Below, one piece after another: positions 38,196-47,282 of a DNA stretch of 64,000 bases. The notes below the pieces were generated by a model. The model was not told where the DNA came from. It saw nothing but the letters and a program-made list of their open reading frames with translations, and searched no databases. This stretch comes from Novipirellula artificiosorum (GTDB taxonomy: Bacteria; Planctomycetota; Planctomycetia; Pirellulales; Pirellulaceae). The first letter of the stretch is position 1. Each line of letters starts with the position of its first letter. A program made the position numbers and the translations under genes. The stretch spans positions 239,682 through 303,681 of the forward strand of contig NZ_SJPV01000008.1 of the NCBI RefSeq assembly GCF_007860135.1, in the 5' to 3' direction.

Positions 38196-41138
38196 CTACC
38201 AGTTGAGCGGTTCAAGCCATGCTTGTTTTGCCGTTTTCAGCTCCACGTTCAGCAAGGTTTGATCCGCCGAACGCACCACGAGGTTTTCGATGGATTCTAT
38301 TGTACCTAGGCGGCGGGCCGTCACACCCGATTCTGAAAAATGCCTTTCAAAAGCGGTGGCATTTTCGGGGGTGACTTCACACAAGAATCGGGTGTTCGAT
38401 TCGCTGAACAGGATCTCGGTCGCGGACAAACCGGAATCGGCAAACAACTCCAGTTCCAAGGTCATGCCCAGTCCACCCGCCATCGCCATTTCTGTCGCGG
38501 CAACCGCCAAGCCACCTTCACTCAGATCGTGGCACGAGCGGACCCATCGATTCTTGATTGCTTGGTACATCGCATCGAATGTTATCTTGGCCAGCGGCTG
38601 ATCCACGGTTGGAACTTGCCCGCCCGAAATCCCGAGTTCCAACAGCAAGTGCGACCCCCCCAGTTCGGACTTGGTTTCACCAATCAGGAAGACAGCATTG
38701 CCGGCTTGCTTGGCGTCCATCGTCACCGCATGGCCAACATCGTCGATTTGCCCCATGGCGCTGATCAGCAAACTAGGAGGAATCGCGATCGTCTGCCGTT
38801 TTCCATCACTGTCGCTGTAGCTGAACTCGTTGTTCAAACTATCTTTACCGCTGACGAAGGGGGTGCCGAGGGTCATCGCCATGTCTTGACATGCTATCGC
38901 CGCACGTACCAGCGAGCCGAGTGTTTCCGAGCGATCCGTGTAGCCCCAGCAGAAATTGTCGAGAATCGCAATTTGACGGGGATCGGCTCCGACAGCAACC
39001 GCGTTGCGAATCGCTTCGTCGATCGCCGACGTCGCCATATGGTAGGTATCAAAGTCACCGTAATGCGGGTTCATCCCACACGACATCACCAAGCCTCGAC
39101 GACTTTGCAGTCGCGGTTTCACGACCGCAGCATCACTGGGCCCATCACATTGTGGACCGACCAGTGGTTTGACGACGCTGCCGCCTTGGACCTCGTGATC
39201 GTATTGGCGAATGATCCAATGTTTGCTGGCGACGTTCAGACTGCCCATGACCTTGAGCAGTACGTCGGCATGTCCCTCCGCATCAAGCGAAGGCAAACAG
39301 GCCGCTTCGGTTGGCCGTGGATGGTAGACGGCATCGCGGATGATCGGCGGGCGTCCATCGTGCAGAAACGACATCGAAACATCGCCGACAACGTGACCCT
39401 GATAGGTCAGTTGCAGCCTTCCGGTGGGTGCGAATCGACCGAGGATTGCTGCTTCGACTCCCTCACTTTCACAAAGCTCGCGTAGCTCATCCCACGATTC
39501 CGGCGGCACGGAAACGACCATTCGCTCTTGCGCCTCCGAGATCCAAATTTCCGTGTAGGTCAAACCGTCGTACTTCAGCGGTGCCTTCTCCAGCCACACT
39601 TCCGCACCGATCTTTTCCCCCATCTCCCCTACGGCGCTCGAAAAACCACCGGCGCCGCAATCGGTCACCGCGTTGTACAAACCACGGTCACGGGCTTGCA
39701 TCAATACATCAAGGACCATCTTTTCCGTGATGGCGTTACCGATTTGAACGGCGCCGCCCGAAAGCGACTCGGACTCGCTGGTGAGTTCGGCCGAGCTAAA
39801 GGTCGCGCCATGAATCCCATCACGCCCCGTGCGTCCACCAATCGCGACAATCAAATCGTCGGGCATGACTTCCTTCTCTTCCATGCCGATGGGAATCATT
39901 CCCACGTTGCCGCAATAGACGAGCGGATTGCCGAGGTACCGCGGGTCGAAATAGACCGCGCCGTTGACCGTGGGGATGCCCATCCGATTCCCGTAATCTC
40001 GCACCCCCGATACCACACCCTTCATCACACGACGGGGATGCAGGACTCCCGGCGGCAAGGTTCTGGGGTCGGTGTCTGGCGGCGCGAAGCAGAACACGTC
40101 GGTATTGCAAACGGGCTTGGCTCCCATCCCCGTTCCCATCGGGTCGCGGATCACGCCGCCAAGCCCGGTATTCGCACCGCCATAGGGCTCCAGTGCAGAC
40201 GGGTGATTGTGTGTTTCCACTTTAAAGCAGACGTGAAATTCGTCGTCGAACGTCACGACACCCGCATTGTCCTTAAAGACGCTGACGCACCAATCGTCTT
40301 CACCAAGCGATTTGCGAATCGACTGCGTCGCCGCGAAGATCGTTTCCTTCAGCATGTTGTCATATTGACGCTCATCGGCTTCGGGAGTGCCGTCAGCGCC
40401 AGGGCCACGGTAGTGGATTCGCCCTGCCAACGTCTTGTGACTGCAGTGCTCAGACCAAGTCTGGGCAATCGTTTCCAGTTCGATATCCGTTGGATCACGT
40501 CCGATCGAGATAAAGTGGTCACGAATCGTCTCCATTTCGACAAGCGTGAGGTAAAGCTGCCCATCACGCGAGAGCTTTTCGAGTTGCTCTCCCTCGAGTT
40601 CAAGGATTGGAACGGTCACCCGTTGAAACGCGTGGGGTTGGCCCACGTCGAGTTGGTCCATTTCGAGCGGACCCACGACGACTTGCTCGATCGAGTCATT
40701 CGAGAGGGCGCGACGGCAGATCGAATCAAGCATGGCATCGTCAACGTCACTCAGCCAATACTTGCGAAGAGTCCGCACCGCGTGAACGTCAAAACCGATA
40801 TCGCGGGCTGCCGCAATCGTACTGGCAGCAACAGGATCCATCACTCCCGGTTTCGGCAACACATTAACGAGCGTCATGTTTTCGCCTGGGGGCTCGTTGA
40901 GTGCGTCTTGACCGGCAATCGCGACCACCGATCGCTCGGTGACGCTATCGGCCAACAAGGTTTCGGCCAACTGGATTGCTTGATCGTGAGCAAAGTCGCC
41001 TTGGACCAAAAATCCGCGAGCAAAATCAACCTTCAGTGAATCGTGCAGCCCAAGCTCATGAATCTCTTCTTGGGTCCGCAGAGCTTCACGGTCGGTTTGT
41101 CCGTCCGCAGGGTAAATATCAATCTGCCAAAGCGGCAT
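38196..41138 (-). CDS. purL: Phosphoribosylformylglycinamidine synthase, PurL with fused PurS-like modules
   Basis: A ~980-residue FGAM synthase subunit. Two PurS-like stretches come first: WQIDIYPADGQTDREALRTQ with SLKVDFARGFLVQG, then VNVLPKPGVMDPVAASTI with DIGFDVHAVRTLRKYWL. The PurL synthetase core follows with TWSEHCSHKTLAG, KVETHNHPSALEPYGGA, a Gly-rich loop GATFSSAEL, and a second half containing FVSGKDSLNNEF and CHDLSEGGLAVA. It converts FGAR to FGAM using ammonia from a separate PurQ glutaminase, which is not in the window. The ATG at 41138 has GAGGAA 9 bases upstream. Confidence 0.93.
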   Translation of the reverse strand: MPLWQIDIYPADGQTDREALRTQEEIHELGLHDSLKVDFARGFLVQGDFAHDQAIQLAETLLADSVTERSVVAIAGQDALNEPPGENMTLVNVLPKPGVMDPVAASTIAAARDIGFDVHAVRTLRKYWLSDVDDAMLDSICRRALSNDSIEQVVVGPLEMDQLDVGQPHAFQRVTVPILELEGEQLEKLSRDGQLYLTLVEMETIRDHFISIGRDPTDIELETIAQTWSEHCSHKTLAGRIHYRGPGADGTPEADERQYDNMLKETIFAATQSIRKSLGEDDWCVSVFKDNAGVVTFDDEFHVCFKVETHNHPSALEPYGGANTGLGGVIRDPMGTGMGAKPVCNTDVFCFAPPDTDPRTLPPGVLHPRRVMKGVVSGVRDYGNRMGIPTVNGAVYFDPRYLGNPLVYCGNVGMIPIGMEEKEVMPDDLIVAIGGRTGRDGIHGATFSSAELTSESESLSGGAVQIGNAITEKMVLDVLMQARDRGLYNAVTDCGAGGFSSAVGEMGEKIGAEVWLEKAPLKYDGLTYTEIWISEAQERMVVSVPPESWDELRELCESEGVEAAILGRFAPTGRLQLTYQGHVVGDVSMSFLHDGRPPIIRDAVYHPRPTEAACLPSLDAEGHADVLLKVMGSLNVASKHWIIRQYDHEVQGGSVVKPLVGPQCDGPSDAAVVKPRLQSRRGLVMSCGMNPHYGDFDTYHMATSAIDEAIRNAVAVGADPRQIAILDNFCWGYTDRSETLGSLVRAAIACQDMAMTLGTPFVSGKDSLNNEFSYSDSDGKRQTIAIPPSLLISAMGQIDDVGHAVTMDAKQAGNAVFLIGETKSELGGSHLLLELGISGGQVPTVDQPLAKITFDAMYQAIKNRWVRSCHDLSEGGLAVAATEMAMAGGLGMTLELELFADSGLSATEILFSESNTRFLCEVTPENATAFERHFSESGVTARRLGTIESIENLVVRSADQTLLNVELKTAKQAWLEPLNW

Positions 41139-41175
41139 CGTCGCGTTCCTCAAGAATGGTAAACAGTGTTTCTAG

Positions 41176-42021
41176 CTATCGTGCTTGATCTCGAATGCTC
41201 TTGGCTTGCTGAAGCCAACGCAATAATCCAACGTCGTCGGAGTCTTTCAGCATCTGCTGCAAATCGTCGATCGAACCGGCGAGTTGTGCAAGTTGCCGTC
41301 GGATCGCTTGGCGATTTTCTTGGCAAATCGCCAACCACATCCCCGGATCGCCTGCGGCAACGCGAGTGATGTCGAGCCACCCGCTGCCGACCAGGTTTGC
41401 GGAATCTGCAGCAACCAAGTTGGCAACCGCCGACGATGCCAAGTGTGGCACATGGCTGACGGCTGCCAAGTGGTCGTCGTGTTCTGCGGGCGTCATGGTC
41501 ACGGTTCGCGAGCCGGTCAATTGCCAAAACCGTTCCGCCCGCTTGAGTTGTTCGACCGAGGTTTGCGGATGCGGAGTTAAAACGGTCATCTTGCCACGAA
41601 AAAGGTCGGCACAGGCATAATCCGCCCCCGTCTTTTCGCTGCCCGCGATCGGGTGAGCTGCGACGAACTTCTGGATCGCGTCGTGGTCTTTTGCAACGGC
41701 ATCTACAATCCCTTGCTTGGTGCTGCCGACGTCGGTGATCAGACAGTCTGCGGGCGATGCAGCGGAAGCACGCAAGGAAAAATCGGCGATATGGTTTACG
41801 GGCGTGGCCACCACCACGACGTCCGCATCGCGGCTGGCGGTCTCAATCGAATCGGTTCCCGAATCGATCACGTGGTTCAGCAGCAAGGATTCGCGTTTGC
41901 CAGGATCGCGGACGACACCGGTGACATGAAGGTCTTTGATCGTGGCACGTACCGATTTTGCCACGCTCGCGCCAAGCAGCCCAACGCCAACGATTGCGAT
42001 TCGACGGGGCCAATCATTCAC
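41176..42021 (-). CDS. tyrA: Prephenate/arogenate dehydrogenase
   Basis: A 281-residue TyrA. The NAD(P) motif VGVGLLGASVA sits at the N-terminus, followed by VVVATPVNHI, DVGSTKQGIVDAV, the active-site region AAHPIAGSEKTG, and the helical dimerisation domain with EHDDHLAAVSHVPHL. It oxidatively decarboxylates prephenate or arogenate for tyrosine synthesis. The ATG overlaps the ribBA stop by four bases, so translation is coupled; purL follows 37 bases downstream. Confidence 0.93.
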   Translation of the reverse strand: MNDWPRRIAIVGVGLLGASVAKSVRATIKDLHVTGVVRDPGKRESLLLNHVIDSGTDSIETASRDADVVVVATPVNHIADFSLRASAASPADCLITDVGSTKQGIVDAVAKDHDAIQKFVAAHPIAGSEKTGADYACADLFRGKMTVLTPHPQTSVEQLKRAERFWQLTGSRTVTMTPAEHDDHLAAVSHVPHLASSAVANLVAADSANLVGSGWLDITRVAAGDPGMWLAICQENRQAIRRQLAQLAGSIDDLQQMLKDSDDVGLLRWLQQAKSIRDQAR

Positions 42022-43223
42022 GGCAATCGATGTCCCATCTTTTCTCGTTTGGTTTCCAAGTACTTCTTGTTGTAAACGTTTGGATCTGACACGATCGGGA
42101 CTTGATCCACCACTCGTAAATCAAAGCCTCGCAAATTGAACGCTTCCGTCTTCTTGGGATTGTTGGTCAACAACCGGATGTCGCTGAGTCCTAGGTCCTT
42201 CAAGATTTGCAGCCCAATTCCATAATCCCGCATGTCTGCCTTGAACCCGAGCGCATGGTTGGCTTCCACGGTATCGAGCCCTTTGTCTTGCAACGCATAG
42301 GCACGGATCTTTTGGGCCAACCCAATTCCACGTCCCTCTTGAGGCAAATAGATCAGAGCCCCGCGACCCTCGGCACTGATCATTTCCATGGCCATGTGTA
42401 ATTGATCGCCACAATCACATCGTAGCGAGGCCACTAAATCGCCGGTAAAACAACTGCTGTGCATCCGCACCAAGGGGGCGATTCCGGGTGCGGTCAAATC
42501 GCCACAATACAGCGCAATCGGTTGCTGGGCTTCGTATTCCACCGAGTACACCACGATCCGAAAATCGCCGTACATCGTTGGCAGAGACGTTTCGGCAGCG
42601 CGACTGATTAATTTCTCGCTGACGCGGCGATGCGAAATCAATTGCTCGATGCTGATGATTTTTAGGTTCCGTTGCCTGGCGATCGCCGCCAAACCATCTC
42701 GGGTCGCCCGGTCGCCCGTTTCGTCGAGCACCTCACAAACGACCCCTGCTGGTTTCAGCCCTGCCATTCGAGCCAAGTCGACCGCCGCTTCGGTGTGCCC
42801 GGCCCGTCTCAGCACCCCACCTTGCTTGGCGAGCAAGGGGTAAACGTGCCCGGGGCGAACAAATTCGCTTGCGCTCGCGCTGTCGGCTGTCATCCGCAGG
42901 ATCGTCTCACTTTTTTCCCGTGCTGTGATCCCCGTTCTGGCCGTACGGATGTCGACCGGCGTCATGAAGGCGGTTTTCAGGGGGGCGTCATTGTTGGCGA
43001 CGATCGGTTGGAGTTCCAGTCGCTTGCAGACGTCAGGCAAAATCGAAACACATAGCTGTCCACGGCCGGACAGCATGAAATTGACCACCTCTGGAGTCGC
43101 TTTTTCCGCAGCACAGACGAAATCACCTTCGTTTTCGCGATCTTCGGCATCAACGACGATGATCACTTCGCCGCGACGGATCGCCTCGACCGCTTCCGGG
43201 ACAGTGTTAAGCTCAATGGCCAT
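42018..43223 (-). CDS. ribBA: RibBA: DHBP synthase / GTP cyclohydrolase II
   Basis: A bifunctional 401-residue riboflavin enzyme. The RibB half carries VDAEDRENEGDFV and the TEAAVDLARMAGL segment. The RibA half carries the zinc-binding CFTGDLVASLRCDCGDQ and the catalytic LPQEGRGIGL. It makes dihydroxybutanone phosphate and the pyrimidine precursor of riboflavin. The ATG at 43223 is chosen. A TATAAT box on the minus strand at 43295-43300 would place the mRNA start between it and the upstream TTG at 43277, although that TTG does have an AGGAG before it. It heads the ribBA-tyrA-purL-ferredoxin run. No FMN riboswitch was seen. Confidence 0.94.
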   Translation of the reverse strand: MAIELNTVPEAVEAIRRGEVIIVVDAEDRENEGDFVCAAEKATPEVVNFMLSGRGQLCVSILPDVCKRLELQPIVANNDAPLKTAFMTPVDIRTARTGITAREKSETILRMTADSASASEFVRPGHVYPLLAKQGGVLRRAGHTEAAVDLARMAGLKPAGVVCEVLDETGDRATRDGLAAIARQRNLKIISIEQLISHRRVSEKLISRAAETSLPTMYGDFRIVVYSVEYEAQQPIALYCGDLTAPGIAPLVRMHSSCFTGDLVASLRCDCGDQLHMAMEMISAEGRGALIYLPQEGRGIGLAQKIRAYALQDKGLDTVEANHALGFKADMRDYGIGLQILKDLGLSDIRLLTNNPKKTEAFNLRGFDLRVVDQVPIVSDPNVYNKKYLETKREKMGHRLP

Positions 43224-43362
43224 GGGGAACTTTTGGTACGCTTCGTTTACAAAGCTGTGGGAAATTTGACGGATCAACGAGTCGACAGTCTCCTATTATA
43301 CGTCTGAGGGCGAAACCCTCCCACCGCCCAAAAAACGCTTCCATCGAACAGGATTTGAACCC

Positions 43363-44310
43363 TTGCCAGCGGTTTTACGAAAACGATATCCCCTGCGATT
43401 TCGGCGCCTCCCTTTCTGTTTTGCCTTCGCATGCTTATTGGCCTTCGAAAGCTGGATGGTCGGCCAAGCTGTCGCCACCGATCCCTCTTACGAGCTTCGC
43501 GCATTTCCAGACCAGCGATACAACCAACGCGTGGATGGCAACGCGGGCCTTTGTGATGTTCTTTTGCCCCCTACCGAGCCACCCACGGGTGGCTACCCAA
43601 CCGTTCTGGTCGTCCATGGTGGCGGATGGGTCAGCGGCAGCAAATGGACCATCTCGGGCTACTCGCGATTCTTGGCAAACCAAGGCTATGCGACCGTCAC
43701 GATCAACTACCGGCTCGCTCCGCAGTACCGGTTTCCTGCTCAGCTCGACGATCTCCGCCAGGGGTTGGTCTGGATTGCCAAGCATGCCGAAACCTATCAC
43801 TTCAACCTTGATTGCGTGGGGCTGTTTGGCTACTCGGCGGGCGGTCACCTTGCGCTACTGTTATCCGCCTTACAAGACGAGCCAACCGAAACGAAGGTGG
43901 CTACCAGCGAGTGGAAAGCAAACGATCCTCGCTGGATCGCTTTACCGGCGATCCTCGCGACCTGTGTCGGTGGCCCCCCCTGTGATTTCCAAGACTTGCC
44001 ACTGGACAATACAACGCTCGCCTACTTCCTGGGCAGCTCGCGGCGCGAGAACCCCAAAGTCTACCAGTTGGCTTCACCGATCGCTCATGTTTCCTGCAAA
44101 GACCCGCCCGTCCGAATCATCCACGGTGAAACCGATGCGATCGTTCCGATCCAAGGCAGTGTCGCATTCTCCGATGCAATACGAAACGCCGGAGGGCAAT
44201 GCCGATTGACAAAACTCCCCGGACAAGGGCACCTGATGACGTTTTTGAACCCGAAAACAAGCGAGGCGGTCCGGGAATTTTTTGCTGAAGCACTCACTGC
44301 GAATGACTAA
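43363..44310 (+). CDS. Exported alpha/beta hydrolase (esterase/lipase)
   Basis: A 315-residue secreted esterase. A basic hydrophobic N-terminus (LRFRRLPFCFAFACLLAFES) serves as signal or anchor. The oxyanion-hole motif is HGGGWVSGS, the nucleophile elbow is GYSAGG, the Asp is in IIHGETDAIVP and the His in GQGHLM. It belongs to the hormone-sensitive lipase/BD-FAE-like group; the substrate is unknown. It starts at a TTG at 43363 with a GGA 10 bases upstream, so expression may be weak. It is followed by the UnbV lipoprotein gene on the same strand. Confidence 0.88.
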   Translation: MPAVLRKRYPLRFRRLPFCFAFACLLAFESWMVGQAVATDPSYELRAFPDQRYNQRVDGNAGLCDVLLPPTEPPTGGYPTVLVVHGGGWVSGSKWTISGYSRFLANQGYATVTINYRLAPQYRFPAQLDDLRQGLVWIAKHAETYHFNLDCVGLFGYSAGGHLALLLSALQDEPTETKVATSEWKANDPRWIALPAILATCVGGPPCDFQDLPLDNTTLAYFLGSSRRENPKVYQLASPIAHVSCKDPPVRIIHGETDAIVPIQGSVAFSDAIRNAGGQCRLTKLPGQGHLMTFLNPKTSEAVREFFAEALTAND

Positions 44311-44479
44311 GCGATTGACCACCAAAAGATGTTGGTCGTCGGCACCTGTCGCCAAGTGGGACAAGCAATGACGAAAAATACCGGAAGGTGTATACTCGAA
44401 CCAACGATCACCTGAAGCGTCGTCGGGAAATCGTTACTAACCGTTGTCGACTCGAACCATCACCTCTGATCAGGTTTTC

Positions 44480-46294
44480 ATGAGCGCAAGATTTCGACTG
44501 ATTCTCGTTGCAGCCTTGTTGTTTTCAGGATGCAATAAGCGAAATCCGGATACCCCGAGCGGCGGTTCCTCTGGCGCAGGGAGTACCGGTCTCAACGAGC
44601 ACCACGTCCCTGCGGACGCTGGGCAAGCCCCTAATCTGAGCGATCTGATTCGCTCGCCACAGCCGGAGTCATCACTGGACGGGGAAGCATCGGCCATCGA
44701 ACCCGAGGCTTCTCCGTTCCAGTTTGAAAACATTGCTGCCGAGGCTGGAGTGCAGCATGTCTATGAGAACGGTGCCACGGGCGACTTGATGATGTCCGAA
44801 GGCTTCGGGGGTGGCGTCGGTGCGTTGGACTATGACTTGGATGGGAACTGGGATCTGTTTTTCTCCCAAGGGGGCGACGCGACGAAACCGGCGGGACCTT
44901 CGCAACCGTCGGTAGGACTGTTTCGAAACCAATCGCAGTTGGCGTTCCGCAACACGACCAAACAGGCGGGGTTTGGCCGATACGATTACGGTCAAGGCGT
45001 TGCGGTCGGTGACTACAATGACGACGGTTTCGACGATCTCTACTTGACTTGCATCGGTCCCAATGTGCTGTTGGAGAATATGGGGGATGGGACGTTTCGC
45101 GATGTGACGGTTGCCACCGAAACCGTGGATGGGTCACAGTGGAGCACCTCAGCCGCCTTTGCCGACGTCACAGGGGATGGGCTCTTGGATCTTTATGTCT
45201 GCAACTACCTCGAGTACGATCCGAAGCACCCGCTGGATTGTCGCGATTCGAGCGGTGCACGGCGGATCTGTCAGCCTCGTGAAACACCGCCGATGCAGGA
45301 TGCTTGCTTCATCAACCTCGGCAATGGAACGTTTCGCGACGAGGTTGCGGAGCGAGGTCTGATTGCCGATGGCAGCAAGTCGCTGGGAGTGGCTGTCGCC
45401 GACTTTAATGTCGATGGAAAACCGGACATCTATGTTGCCAACGATACCACCGCAAACTTCTTGTTCATGAACTTAGGCGACAGCACTTTCCAAGACCGGG
45501 CACTCTTGAATGGATGTGCGGTCAACTACGAAGGACTCTACCAGGCTGGGATGGGCTTGGGGATCGGAGACTATGATGGTGATGGGCTGCAAGACATCTA
45601 CGTCACTCACTATTACGATGAATCAAATACGTTGTATCGAAACATTGGGCCGGCCGGTTTTCAAGACGTCACCAGCCATCTCGGGCTGCATACACCTACG
45701 GTGCAACTTCTCGGTTTTGGTGTCGTGATGGATGATCTCGACCAAGACGGTTTACAAGACATGTTTTTCACGAACGGGCACGTTGAGTATTTCTTGGAAA
45801 ACCCGCTCTTGAAAATGCCGCCCGCCGCGTTTCAATTTGATGGCAAGCGTTGGCACGATCGAAGCCGGGGTAGCGGATCGTTCTTTTCCGAAAAACATGT
45901 CGGCCGTGGTGTCGCGTCAATCGATCTCGACAACGATGGCGACACCGACTTTGCGGTGGTGCATCAAAATGAGCCTGCCGCAGTGCTGAGGAATGACTCG
46001 CAGCGAGGTCACTGGTTGAAGGTGTCACTGATCGGTCACGCCTCACCGCGTCGCGGCATTGGGGCGCAGGTCAGTGTGACCGCTGGCGATCGCGTTTTGG
46101 TTGAGCAAATGGTGGGGGGCAGCAGTTATCAATCAACCCATCAACCGATGCTGCTGTTTGGGCTCGGCGACTTTAGCGGTCACTGCGACATTGAAATTCG
46201 CTGGCCCAGTGGCGAGGTTCAAACGATCGAAGGAGTTGGCATCGATCAGGAGCACGTGATCGAAGAAGGTTTTGGGCGTATCGATGAGTCTTGA
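44480..46294 (+). CDS. FG-GAP/VCBS repeat lipoprotein with ASPIC/UnbV domain (CRTAC1-like)
   Basis: A 604-residue exported lipoprotein; the ATG at 44480 gives a signal peptide ending in the lipobox LLFSGC. The body has at least seven Ca-binding repeat loops of DxDxDG type (for example DYDLDGNWDL, DYNDDGFDDL, DVTGDGLLDL, DFNVDGKPDI, DYDGDGLQDI, DLDQDGLQDM, DLDNDGDTDF), consistent with a beta-propeller. It ends in an ASPIC/UnbV domain (VEQMVGGSSYQSTHQPMLLFG, then IRWPSGEVQTI). Such proteins are common in planctomycetes and may bind surfaces or glycans; the role is unproven. The next ~990 bases hold only repeats. Confidence 0.88.
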   Translation: MSARFRLILVAALLFSGCNKRNPDTPSGGSSGAGSTGLNEHHVPADAGQAPNLSDLIRSPQPESSLDGEASAIEPEASPFQFENIAAEAGVQHVYENGATGDLMMSEGFGGGVGALDYDLDGNWDLFFSQGGDATKPAGPSQPSVGLFRNQSQLAFRNTTKQAGFGRYDYGQGVAVGDYNDDGFDDLYLTCIGPNVLLENMGDGTFRDVTVATETVDGSQWSTSAAFADVTGDGLLDLYVCNYLEYDPKHPLDCRDSSGARRICQPRETPPMQDACFINLGNGTFRDEVAERGLIADGSKSLGVAVADFNVDGKPDIYVANDTTANFLFMNLGDSTFQDRALLNGCAVNYEGLYQAGMGLGIGDYDGDGLQDIYVTHYYDESNTLYRNIGPAGFQDVTSHLGLHTPTVQLLGFGVVMDDLDQDGLQDMFFTNGHVEYFLENPLLKMPPAAFQFDGKRWHDRSRGSGSFFSEKHVGRGVASIDLDNDGDTDFAVVHQNEPAAVLRNDSQRGHWLKVSLIGHASPRRGIGAQVSVTAGDRVLVEQMVGGSSYQSTHQPMLLFGLGDFSGHCDIEIRWPSGEVQTIEGVGIDQEHVIEEGFGRIDES

Positions 46295-46330
46295 TTATGA
46301 GGTTGAGTCGTTAAGCTTCGCCCGCCCCGA

Positions 46331-46531
46331 GGGTGGCCTGACGAATCGATGGGGGTTTGGAAACCGATGGAAAGTATCAACCATTCGAAAGGGGGCGTAT
46401 GGAGCAAGTCAATTGGGTGCCACGAAACCCTCTCCCTCGCTGCGCTCGACCTCTCCCAAAGGGGCGAGGTACACCACCGCTCTCCCTCGCTCTGCTCGAC
46501 TCTCGCAAAGGGCGAGGTACACCACCCCTCC
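46331..46531 (+). repeat. Dispersed mosaic repeat, copy 2, first module with internal tandem duplication
   Basis: Block 46331-46480 matches the minus strand of 22723-22875 almost exactly. Its end is then duplicated: the ACCCTCTCCCTCGCTGCGCT to GAGGTACACCACC segment at 46429-46480 reappears with changes at 46481-46531. The following bases (46535-46556, GATCGCGGGCTCGTTGTACC) are an inverted version of sequence at 47218-47241. Confidence 0.8.
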
Positions 46532-46729
46532 CGATCGCGGGCTCGTTGTACCTCGCATCTCGGGTGGTGTCTAATGCATCTGCGGGGTAGGTGACGAGAT
46601 TTCGCTCTGGTCTTTCGACAAACCGCTGCGAATGATTGTTGCCTTGCGGTTCGCGCTGGTGCTGCGAACATGGGAAAGCCTGTTGCACGGAGGTGCGGTT
46701 CATGGGTGCGGTGGCTCTCGGACTCCTCG

Positions 46730-46845
46730 GTCAAAAAACCGGCTCATCCGACCGAAGCGCGCGGAACCCAGACTCAAGGTTTTTTGGAGGTATGGCTCCG
46801 GTGTCCAATGATCTCTTAGAAAAGAGTCCCCGACGGTCGGTCGTC
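46730..46845 (+). repeat. Dispersed mosaic repeat, copy 2, second module
   Basis: Matches the minus strand of 22860-22975 (CATCCGACCGAAGCG to CTTAGAAAAGAGTCCCC). It is separated from the first module here by ~200 bases, whereas at 22.8 kb the two modules are joined. A diverged inverted version of the same module lies at 46975-47060, so this locus has an internal inverted repeat. Confidence 0.8.
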
Positions 46846-46858
46846 CGCCGGGAACCGA

Positions 46859-47241
46859 TAGCACCCTTGGCGTACCGTCGACCGGGATATCCCTTGTCAA
46901 GTTGCACCTCTGCAGAGCTCGACTCCGTTTCTACCGGCAACTGCACGATTCTACCGGCAACTGTACGATAACAAGTGAAAATAGCTCCTGCCAGCAATGA
47001 TGGGACACCGGAGAGATGCCTCGAAAACCTCCTGCGCACGCTTCCGCCGGATGAGCCGAAAAACCTAGGTGCGCAAGAGCCTCAGCAAGCTTACACCTTC
47101 GCAAAAATCGGACAAGCGACGTAGACCTTGTGGATCGGAATGCAACGCTGCCACGACCTGTCCAACGCATGGAACACATTCGGACCAGGAGCCAAAAAAA
47201 TTTCACCGGATTAGGATGTGGGGTACAACGAGCGATCGCGG
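46859..47241 (+). repeat. Dispersed mosaic repeat, long module (pairs with 63643-64000)
   Basis: About 370 bases nearly identical in reverse complement to 63643-64000, with only scattered substitutions. One indel is visible: CTACCGGCAACTGCACGATT is followed here by a second, slightly different copy (46931-46969), while the 63.9-kb copy has one. Short frames inside the block are open in both copies but lack ribosome sites and are treated as non-coding. Confidence 0.88.
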
Positions 47242-47282
47242 GAGGGCCCACAACGCGCGGCCAACTTTGATAAGAGGATGCA

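Noticed and set aside
39528..41039. 503-codon plus-strand frame opposite purL
   Set aside because: Complete overlap with the well-supported purL coding region; no recognisable domain in the translation.
43224..43362. FMN riboswitch ahead of ribBA
   Set aside because: The leader is short and shows no RFN-element conserved segments or multi-stem fold.
43336..43375. tRNA-like T-loop (GATTTGAACC on the plus strand)
   Set aside because: The flanking bases do not form acceptor, anticodon and D stems, and the region encodes the start of the esterase gene.
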